Origin: Anaerolineales bacterium
Lineage (GTDB): Bacteria; Chloroflexota; Anaerolineae; Anaerolineales; UBA11858
Assembly: GCA_015485245.1 (NCBI GenBank)
Contig: WFTY01000009.1
Span: 1-11,428 of the forward strand
DNA: 11,428 bases
Direction: 5' to 3'
Shown piece by piece: positions 1 to 6,182 of this stretch. How positions within the stretch are numbered: the first letter of the stretch is position 1; every line of letters begins with the position of its first letter. The position numbers and the translations under genes were made by a program. A model generated the notes under the pieces. That model saw only the letters and a list, made by a program, of their open reading frames with translations, had not been told where the DNA came from and did no database searches.

Positions 1-91
1 ATGTTTCAACTGGATGGCCGTGAGGTGGTGCACCAGCCGGCGAACGAGGTCTTCAAACAGGAGTACCTGTTGGATCTTTTCCGCAATGGGC
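1..91. repeat. Inverted repeat, left arm (exact reverse complement of 882-972)
   Basis: Bases 1-91 match the reverse complement of 882-972 at every position; the match breaks at base 92. The arm starts at the window edge, so its true length is unknown. On the plus strand it reads as the PAS segment starting MFQLDGREVV. It sits exactly where the kinase gene should be finishing. Most likely a fold-back chimera at a contig end, less likely a real local inversion. Confidence 0.95.
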
Positions 92-1977
92 AAGACGATC
101 GTAAACGTCGTCCCTTCCCCCTCCACAGAATCCACCCAAATACGGCCACCGTGGTTTTCCACGATAGATTTGACGATCGCCAGCCCTAATCCGCTCCCCG
201 AAACCTGTTCCACAACATTACTGGCGCGGTAGAACTTCTCAAAAATGTGAGGCAAATCACCCGCTGGAATCCCCACCCCGGTATCACTCACCTGTAAAAT
301 CACCTGATCCTTTTCGGCACGGGCGCGTACGGCGATCTTTCCGCCCTCCGGTGTATAGCGAATGGCGTTCCCCAACAGATTATCCAGCACCTGCCGCAAT
401 CGCACGCTATCCCCGTAAATCGAGGGTAAATCCGAGGGGATATCCACTTTCAAGATCAGTTTCTTCTCCCGCACCTGGCCCTGGAAGTTTTCAATAGAGT
501 ATTGAATCACCTCAACCAGAGAAAGTTGAATCTTACGGTCGTCCAGCCCGGCTTCAATGCGCCCCAGGTCCAGCAGATCGTTGATTAACTCGGTGATGCT
601 GCTCACACTAGCCTGCACCCGCTGCACAAAGGCACGCTGCTTCTCGTTGAGCGGGCCAACCCGATCCAACAGCTCCACATATCCCAGGATCGCCGTCAAC
701 GGAGAGCGCAAATCGTGCGAAACCGCGCTGACAAACTCACTCTTGATGCGATCCAGCTCTTTAAATGTGGTGACATCGTGCAGGGTGAGGGTGAGGCCAA
801 TGCCGGGCACCTGATTGACCTGTGCGTTCACCACGCGCTTGTCATCCAGCTCAAGCTCCATGCGATAGGGGAATGTCTCGCGCCCATTGCGGAAAAGATC
901 CAACAGGTACTCCTGTTTGAAGACCTCGTTCGCCGGCTGGTGCACCACCTCACGGCCATCCAGTTGAAACATCTCTCGCGCCACGCGGTTGACCAGGATC
1001 ACCCGACCCTCAGTATCCACCACAATCACCCCATCCTGAATGCTGCCGAGGATAGCCTCCAGCTTGCGCCGCTCCAGCTCGGTATGGGCAAACAAACGGG
1101 CGTTTTCAATCGCGATGGCGGCGTAATCCGCCAGCGCAGAAACCAGGGCGACATGATGATCTTCAAACGGGCGGGCGCTTTCGCGGTTATCCACCCCCAA
1201 AACACCAATGACCCGGTCGCGGGCGCGCAAGGGGACGTAAATCAGCGTCTTAACCAGGTAGGAGGTTTTGATTTTCTGCGGCGTCTTCTCATCCAGCAGC
1301 ACAGGCTTACCGGTGCGCATCACTTCTCCGGCGAGGGTGTCATTGACGGGCAGGCGAAAAGTGCGCACAAACTCATCCTGGAAATTACGCGCCGCCCGCA
1401 TGGTCAGCTCTCCGCTGTCTTCATCGAGCATCAACAGGCTGCCCTCTTCCGCTCCGGTCAGTTCTACAGCCGCGTCCACCACCAGCTTGAGCACCTCATC
1501 AAGGTCCAGCGAGGCGGTGACCGAACGCCCCACTTTCCCCAGCGTTTCCAAAACATCAACGCGACGGCGCAGCACATCGGTATCGCGGCGCATGCGCGCT
1601 TGCGCCCAGGAAGTCAGGCGCCGACGGTACTCAAACCCGCGCTGCATGGCCGCCAGCACATCACCGGGCTTTAACGGCAGGGAAAGATACTCCACAAATC
1701 CCGCGCAAGGCTGGCTCCTCTCTGCCCCTTCCTCCCCTTGTGGATGCAACACAATCACCGGCAACGCCGGGTATTGACGAACCAGCGAGGCAACCCAACG
1801 GTCATCATCCCCCACCAGGCGGCGATCCACGATCACCATCTCCACTGAGCCGGAACGGATCACTGATTGGGCTACCTGGGCATCCTGCACCCTTGTGCTG
1901 ACATGACCCGCGGGGACAAGCACCCCTCTCTCAAGCAGATCTCCGGTCTGTTGCTCACAGATCAAAAGTAGGTTCAT
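1..1977 (-). CDS. Hybrid-type sensor histidine kinase (receiver-like, GAF, PAS, HisKA, HATPase), 3' end cut and chimeric
   Basis: This frame is open from ATG 1977 to the left edge (659 codons, no stop). Domains by residue: a receiver-like region 1-115 with D51 and K103-P104 but no normal acid pocket (C7/E8); GAF about 141-296; PAS about 304-405; HisKA about 412-478 with phosphoacceptor H421 in SHDLRSP; HATPase about 517-631 with N-box N533/N537, G1 DTGVGI at 565-570, F-box around F579/F582 and G2 GSGLGLAI at 594-601. It should autophosphorylate on H421 and pass phosphate to an unlinked regulator; no transmembrane segment is visible, so it is probably cytosolic. The start overlaps the upstream kinase stop (ATGA), implying translational coupling. 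After about residue 629 (TFTIVLP, the usual kinase ending) the frame reads into an inverted copy of its own PAS region, so codons covering 1-91 are not genuine C-terminus. Probably only a few residues and the stop are missing. Kinase identity is certain; the signal sensed is unknown. Confidence 0.93.
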   Translation of the reverse strand, partial: MNLLLICEQQTGDLLERGVLVPAGHVSTRVQDAQVAQSVIRSGSVEMVIVDRRLVGDDDRWVASLVRQYPALPVIVLHPQGEEGAERSQPCAGFVEYLSLPLKPGDVLAAMQRGFEYRRRLTSWAQARMRRDTDVLRRRVDVLETLGKVGRSVTASLDLDEVLKLVVDAAVELTGAEEGSLLMLDEDSGELTMRAARNFQDEFVRTFRLPVNDTLAGEVMRTGKPVLLDEKTPQKIKTSYLVKTLIYVPLRARDRVIGVLGVDNRESARPFEDHHVALVSALADYAAIAIENARLFAHTELERRKLEAILGSIQDGVIVVDTEGRVILVNRVAREMFQLDGREVVHQPANEVFKQEYLLDLFRNGRETFPYRMELELDDKRVVNAQVNQVPGIGLTLTLHDVTTFKELDRIKSEFVSAVSHDLRSPLTAILGYVELLDRVGPLNEKQRAFVQRVQASVSSITELINDLLDLGRIEAGLDDRKIQLSLVEVIQYSIENFQGQVREKKLILKVDIPSDLPSIYGDSVRLRQVLDNLLGNAIRYTPEGGKIAVRARAEKDQVILQVSDTGVGIPAGDLPHIFEKFYRASNVVEQVSGSGLGLAIVKSIVENHGGRIWVDSVEGEGTTFTIVLPIAEKIQQVLLFEDLVRRLVHHLTAIQLKH
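882..972. repeat. Inverted repeat, right arm (inside the kinase PAS domain)
   Basis: This is the in-context copy of the 91-bp inverted repeat. It encodes kinase residues of roughly 336-366 in the PAS domain on the minus strand, in frame with both flanks, so this arm is the original and 1-91 is the copy. The two arms are separated by 790 bp. Confidence 0.95.
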
Positions 1978-3617
1978 CCCGCATATCCGTCTAAGGCAGG
2001 GAGGTGAAAATGCAGCACCGCGCCATCGGTGGCCTGCGAATCCACCCAGATTTTACCACCGTGTAATTGAACGATTTCCTTTGCCAGAGTCAGCCCAATA
2101 CCCGGGTGAGTCTGGGTTTTATCTCCATCCTGGTAGAAAGGCAGAAAAGCGCGTTCGCGCTGGGTTGCGGTGAGGCCCGGGCCGGAATCCTGCACGGTGA
2201 CCTGCGCCCAGGCGGCCTCCGGACGAGTCACCTGGACGCTCACCTCGCCGCGCCGTCCAGCGTACCGCACCGCATTTGAAAGCAACGCATTTATAGCCAT
2301 TCTCAGTTGCTTTGCATTTGCCCGCACATAGATGGGCTCCTCCGACAGCTCAACTTGTAAACTGACGCCGCGCGCCGCGGCGTCGGCGCGATGCTCCGCC
2401 ACCACAGTTTGCACCAGCTCGACCAAATCCAGGCGGGTGCGTCGAGAGGTATCCCTCACCCGCACGAGCTTCTCAAGGCCATCCAACACCTGTTGTATGT
2501 TGTGCAAATGCCTGCGCAGCTCATGCAGCGGGTCTTCATGCTCATCCCCATGCCCAGCCAGGACATCCACCGCGCGCGCCATCCCTTCAACCGAGGGCTT
2601 CAAGCGCCCGTAAAGATTGTTCAGGATCTCTCCCTTGAACTGTTCACCCGCATGAGAAACATCTGCCGCGGCTTCAAGGGAACGCGCCCGCTGCTCCAGC
2701 GCCTTGAAAAGGTTGGCGTTTATCAAAGAGATGGAAGCGTAATCCGCCACAGCGGTGAGCAACGTCTGACTGCTGGAGTCGAAGGGGCGCGCTTTCCGCC
2801 GCACAACGACCAGCAACCCAATGACCCGATCCTGCGCCTTCACGGGCACAACCAACGCCGCCTTGCCCAGACGAGCCACCTTAAACTTCAGCAACGCCTG
2901 TCCGTGAATCGCCAGCGGTTCGGCGGAAAGAGCCACCAGGGAGCTAATGCCGTCATCCCAGACAGTATTCAGCTTTGCGGCGATCGTCTTGGGCAGATTT
3001 TTTTGCGCGCTGAGGACAAAGCGCTTGCTATCTCCTTTACGCAGGTGCAGCCACCCCATATCCGCTTCGGCTACGGTAACCGCCCCCTCGACGATGCGGG
3101 TGAACAGAGCACGTTGATCGGTGATCGAGGTCATCAGCTTCCCGATCCCCACCAGGGTGGTCAGCTCACGGATGCGGCGTTTGAGTTCTTTGTTGGTTTG
3201 CGCCAACTGGCGCGCCAGGCGCTCGCGCTCCCGGCGGGCGCGCACTTGCTTCAAAGCACGCTCCACCGCTGCAACCACCTCCGCCTCGCGTAGAGGCGTG
3301 GTCAAATAGTCAACGGCACCCAGGCGAAAGGCCTGAATAATTTCGGCTTCGCCACCCTCTTCAGCAAGCACGATGGCGGGCACGTCCACCCCCTGGGAGG
3401 AAAGCGCCACCAAAAGATCCTTGCCGCTTAAACCCGGCAGGTGGATGTTGACCAACAGCACATCAGGAGCAAAGCGAGCCGCTTCGCGAATCGCCTGGGG
3501 GGCATCCGAGACTGCTTTAACCAGATACCCCAGAGGCTGCAACGCCTGGCGGGCGATCAGATCAATGCTGTCCGGGTCACTTTCCACCAGCAGAATGCGC
3601 TCATTTCTCCGACTCAT
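1974..3617 (-). CDS. Degenerate receiver-GAF-histidine kinase-like protein (probable pseudokinase)
   Basis: 547 residues. A receiver fold occupies about 7-122, but the phosphoacceptor position is N57 (LLVNIHLPG), the conserved Thr is A85 and the conserved Lys is T107 (YLTTPL); E12 and D14 remain of the acid pocket. A coiled-coil linker runs about 122-150, then GAF about 151-303. The HisKA-like helix pair (about 325-390) has Y336 five residues before P341, where a kinase has His. The HATPase region (about 430-540) keeps N448, DSGPG at 477-481 and the G2 GIGLTL at 506-511, so ATP binding is plausible. It is the first gene of a two-gene unit and overlaps the next kinase by 4 bp. The GAF regions of the two share closely similar blocks (RVIG, ARPF, ADYA), suggesting duplication and divergence. 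ATG 3617 is the only sensible start; a stop lies in frame just upstream and no Shine-Dalgarno is visible. Inference: a regulator or partner of the downstream kinase rather than an enzyme. Confidence 0.9.
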   Translation of the reverse strand: MSRRNERILLVESDPDSIDLIARQALQPLGYLVKAVSDAPQAIREAARFAPDVLLVNIHLPGLSGKDLLVALSSQGVDVPAIVLAEEGGEAEIIQAFRLGAVDYLTTPLREAEVVAAVERALKQVRARRERERLARQLAQTNKELKRRIRELTTLVGIGKLMTSITDQRALFTRIVEGAVTVAEADMGWLHLRKGDSKRFVLSAQKNLPKTIAAKLNTVWDDGISSLVALSAEPLAIHGQALLKFKVARLGKAALVVPVKAQDRVIGLLVVVRRKARPFDSSSQTLLTAVADYASISLINANLFKALEQRARSLEAAADVSHAGEQFKGEILNNLYGRLKPSVEGMARAVDVLAGHGDEHEDPLHELRRHLHNIQQVLDGLEKLVRVRDTSRRTRLDLVELVQTVVAEHRADAAARGVSLQVELSEEPIYVRANAKQLRMAINALLSNAVRYAGRRGEVSVQVTRPEAAWAQVTVQDSGPGLTATQRERAFLPFYQDGDKTQTHPGIGLTLAKEIVQLHGGKIWVDSQATDGAVLHFHLPALDGYAG

Positions 3618-3635
3618 ATCTTTATAATAGCATGG
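3618..3635 (-). promoter_or_regulatory. Possible -10 element for the kinase pair, allowing a leaderless mRNA
   Basis: On the minus strand TATTAT lies at 3629-3624, six bases before the ATG at 3617. Transcription from it would begin at or next to the start codon, which fits the absence of a Shine-Dalgarno. No good -35 box is found at the right distance, so this is tentative. Confidence 0.3.
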
Positions 3636-3686
3636 ATGGAAAAGAATCGGGAGATGAAGAGTTGACTAAAAAACATCCTCCGGCTC

Positions 3687-3716
3687 TTGACGTAAGACAC
3701 CAGAAACACATACAAT
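3687..3716 (+). promoter_or_regulatory. Sigma-70 type promoter of the HtrA protease gene
   Basis: TTGACG at 3687-3692 and TACAAT at 3711-3716 are separated by 18 bp, five of six matches to consensus in each box. The predicted start is near 3723, about 34 nt before the ATG. The ribosome binding site GGAGG is at 3745-3749, 7 nt before ATG 3757. Confidence 0.7.
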
Positions 3717-3756
3717 CAAGAGAGAAAACTCACTCCCTTCCCCTGGAGGACTTTTA

Positions 3757-4926
3757 ATGAAATCTGCTTTACGTGTATGGATCTGGGTCCTGGCGCTGGC
3801 CATCACCTCGCTGGCCTGCTCGCTGTTCATCAGCGAGCCAACCGCTACCCCAACCGTCTCTACCAGCTCTCCTCAACCCAGCGTGCCCGCGGCGACACCG
3901 GAAGCCGCGCCGCTCTCCTACGAAGCTTTACTGGTCAATGTGTATCGCCGCGTCAACCCAGGCGTCGTGACGATCCGGGTGATCTCCAACGAGGGGTTGC
4001 AAACCGAATCGTTAGGCTCTGGTTTTGTGATTGACGACGTCGGCCATATCGTCACCAATTTCCACGTGGTGCGCAACGCGGACAAACTGGAAGTCGATTT
4101 CCCTTCTGGCTTCAAGACGTACGCCGAGATCGTGGGTACGGATTCCGACTCGGACATTGCTGTGATCAAAGTTGATGCACCGAAAGAGGAACTCGTTCCC
4201 CTCACGATGGGCGATTCCGATCAACTCGAAGTAGGGCAAATTGTGATTGCCATCGGCAACCCTCACGGTTTAAGCGGCACCATGACCACCGGGGTGATCT
4301 CGTCCATTGGGCGCACGTTGCCCTCGCTGCACGAAGCGCCCGGCGGAGCCTACTTCACCGCTGGCGGCATCATCCAGACCGACGCAGCGATCAACCCCGG
4401 CAACTCTGGCGGCCCGTTGTTGGATCTGAACGGTGAGGTCATCGGAGTCAACGTCGCCATCCAAAGCTCAGCGTTCGACCTCACCGGCCAGCCGGTCAAC
4501 TCCGGCATCGGCTTCACCATACCCATCAACATCGTCAAACGCGTGGTGCCCAACCTGATCGCCGATGGGGTTTACAAATATCCCTATGTAGGCATTGCCA
4601 GCCTGCCGGATGGCGAACTCACCCTCGTGCAACAAGAGGCACTGGGGCTACCCCAATCCACCGGTGTGTATGTACTGGAAGTAGCCCCTAACAGCCCGGC
4701 GGCCAAAGCAGGGTTGCGTGGTGCTCGCCAGAATAATAACAGTGAAAACAGCCCGCCTAAAGGCGGCGACCTGATCATCGCGATTAATGAGAAACCCGTG
4801 CGCGATTTCAACGACCTGATCAGCTACCTCACCATGCACACCAGCCCCGGCGACACAGTGACACTCACCATCCTGCGCGGCGGGGAAGAAATTCAACTCG
4901 ACCTGACCTTAAGCGAGCGCCCTTGA
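3757..4926 (+). CDS. HtrA/DegP-family trypsin-like serine protease with PDZ domain, probable lipoprotein
   Basis: 389 residues. The N-terminus is a signal peptide (residues 1-20) ending at C21 in SLAC, an imperfect lipobox, followed by a Thr/Ser/Pro-rich linker to about 52, so the protein is probably anchored outside the cytoplasmic membrane. The protease domain (about 55-265) carries the triad H103 (NFHVV), D133 (SDIAV) and S217 in GNSGGP. A single PDZ domain follows (about 275-387) with an Asn-rich insertion at 325-335 between its strands. The family degrades or refolds misfolded envelope proteins and can act in stress signalling; the PDZ domain binds exposed C-termini. Start ATG 3757 has a GGAGG site 7 nt upstream and its own promoter. 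It diverges from the kinase pair, so envelope-stress sensing by those kinases is an attractive but unproven link. Length and motifs are typical of HtrA with one PDZ domain; which paralogue (degP, degQ or htrA-like) cannot be told. Confidence 0.95.
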   Translation: MKSALRVWIWVLALAITSLACSLFISEPTATPTVSTSSPQPSVPAATPEAAPLSYEALLVNVYRRVNPGVVTIRVISNEGLQTESLGSGFVIDDVGHIVTNFHVVRNADKLEVDFPSGFKTYAEIVGTDSDSDIAVIKVDAPKEELVPLTMGDSDQLEVGQIVIAIGNPHGLSGTMTTGVISSIGRTLPSLHEAPGGAYFTAGGIIQTDAAINPGNSGGPLLDLNGEVIGVNVAIQSSAFDLTGQPVNSGIGFTIPINIVKRVVPNLIADGVYKYPYVGIASLPDGELTLVQQEALGLPQSTGVYVLEVAPNSPAAKAGLRGARQNNNSENSPPKGGDLIIAINEKPVRDFNDLISYLTMHTSPGDTVTLTILRGGEEIQLDLTLSERP

Positions 4927-5008
4927 GACAAGCTACCTGAAAGGCAAGCCGAAACAACGCAGTATCTTGGTCTCCAAACGGTTCTACCACCCAAGAGAGG
5001 ACACTACC

Positions 5009-6106
5009 ATGTTGACCAAAAACGAACTGCAAAAGCTATTAGGTTTCAAAGCACAACACCCGGTAGTCAGCGTGTACCTGAACACCGACCCGGCAACCGG
5101 CAACGCAGACACCTACCGGCTCAAACTGCGTACTATGCTCAAAGACGCCCAGCCACCCGAAGACGACAGCCGCGCAATCCAGCGGTACTTTCAGCAAGAA
5201 TACGATTGGGGTGGCCGCAGCGTGGCCGTGTTCAGTTGCGCGGCAGAAGGCTTCTTTCGCGCTTACCCCATCGCGGTTCCCCTACGCAGTCGCCTGCGCA
5301 TCAGCCCCGACCGGCCACACGTCAAACCGTTGCTGCGCCTGCTGGACACATATGGCCACTACGGCGTCGCTTTGATAGACCAACAGGGCGCGCGCCTGTT
5401 CGCCTTCCACCTGGGAGAGTTGCAGGCGCAAGAGGACGTGCATGGCGAGAGCGTCCAGCGCATCAAGCAAGGCGGCTCCCAGGCTGGCGGGCAGCGCGGC
5501 GGCGAAGGCTCTGCCGCGATCTCTAAAGAGGCGGTAGAACGAAACATGAAAACCGCGGCCAAGGCTGCCGCCCGCTTCTTCAAACAACATGACGTCCGCC
5601 GCGTGTTGATCGGCGGGACTGAGGAAAACAGCGCTCATTTTCGCAACCATCTACCCAAACACTGGCAAAGCCTGGTAATGGGCACGTTTCCAATCAGTAT
5701 GGCAGCCGCGTACAGCGAGGTGCTGGAAAAAGCCCTGGAAATCGGGGAACACGCCGAACGTCAACGCCAGGCGCGGCTGGTGGAAAACATCATCACCGGC
5801 GCGCTCAAAGGGCAAAACGGCGCGCTGGGCCTGGATGACACGCTCCAGGCCTTGCAGGAAGGGCGCGTGCAAACCCTGCTGATCCAGGAGGGGTTACGCA
5901 CGCCGGGCAAACGCTGCCCGGAATGCAACTACCTCACTACCGGCGACCTGGAAGCCTGCCCCTACTGTAACCATTCCTTTGAGGCCGTGCCTGACGTCAT
6001 CGAGATCGCCTCCCAGCGCGTGCTGCGCGCCCACGGGGAGGTTGAGTTCGTGATAGATCAAACCCTGGAAAGCCACGGCGGGCTTGGCGCGCTGCTGCGC
6101 TATTGA
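5009..6106 (+). CDS. VLRF1/baeRF-type aeRF1-like protein (release factor / peptidyl-tRNA hydrolase superfamily)
   Basis: 365 residues from ATG 5009, chosen over the in-frame TTG at 4967 because AGAGAGG lies 8 nt before the ATG and the conserved fold begins soon after it (VVSVYLNTDP). Architecture resembles archaeo-eukaryotic RF1: an N-terminal alpha/beta part; a middle domain with a Gly/Gln-rich loop holding GGSQ at 155-158 and GGQ at 160-162; a basic helix (about 175-194) followed by RRVLIGG (about 197-203); and a C-terminal part with a zinc ribbon (C303, C306, C317, C320) followed by VIEIASQRVL. In eRF1 the GGQ glutamine positions water for hydrolysis of peptidyl-tRNA, and in Vms1-type relatives a GxxQ loop serves ribosome rescue, so rescue or quality control is the likely role; this is inferred from family resemblance. 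It follows the protease gene by 82 nt in the same direction without a visible terminator, so cotranscription is possible, which would link protein and ribosome quality control. Exact baeRF subfamily is uncertain. Confidence 0.82.
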   Translation: MLTKNELQKLLGFKAQHPVVSVYLNTDPATGNADTYRLKLRTMLKDAQPPEDDSRAIQRYFQQEYDWGGRSVAVFSCAAEGFFRAYPIAVPLRSRLRISPDRPHVKPLLRLLDTYGHYGVALIDQQGARLFAFHLGELQAQEDVHGESVQRIKQGGSQAGGQRGGEGSAAISKEAVERNMKTAAKAAARFFKQHDVRRVLIGGTEENSAHFRNHLPKHWQSLVMGTFPISMAAAYSEVLEKALEIGEHAERQRQARLVENIITGALKGQNGALGLDDTLQALQEGRVQTLLIQEGLRTPGKRCPECNYLTTGDLEACPYCNHSFEAVPDVIEIASQRVLRAHGEVEFVIDQTLESHGGLGALLRY

Positions 6107-6143
6107 ACTACAGGGAGTGGTCAACGGCAAAGGATGCAATGCG

Positions 6144-6182
6144 CGACCGCAGCTCCTGCTCCGTGACTACGGTGTGCGGTCG
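6144..6182. terminator. Nested palindrome at the convergent gene junction (possible bidirectional terminator)
   Basis: CGACCGCA (6144-6151) pairs with TGCGGTCG (6175-6182), and inside it CCGT (6161-6164) pairs with ACGG (6169-6172) around GACT. The structure spans the stop codon of the minus-strand transglycosylase and lies 38 nt after the stop of the release-factor-like gene. There is no T-tract on either side, so terminator function is uncertain. Confidence 0.4.

Noticed and set aside
1..189. Plus-strand ORF beginning MFQLDGREVV at the window edge
   Set aside because: Its first 30 codons are the inverted copy of the kinase PAS region and the rest is antisense to the kinase HATPase domain; it is a product of the inverted repeat, not a gene.
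715..1674. 319-codon plus-strand ORF
   Set aside because: Entirely antisense to the PAS and GAF regions of the minus-strand kinase, whose domains are unmistakable; no promoter or ribosome site seen for it.
2391..3293. 300-codon plus-strand ORF
   Set aside because: Antisense shadow of the pseudokinase gene, with no recognisable domain.
4967..5008. TTG start for the release-factor-like gene
   Set aside because: No ribosome site before it, and ATG 5009 has AGAGAGG at good spacing and sits at the conserved N-terminus.
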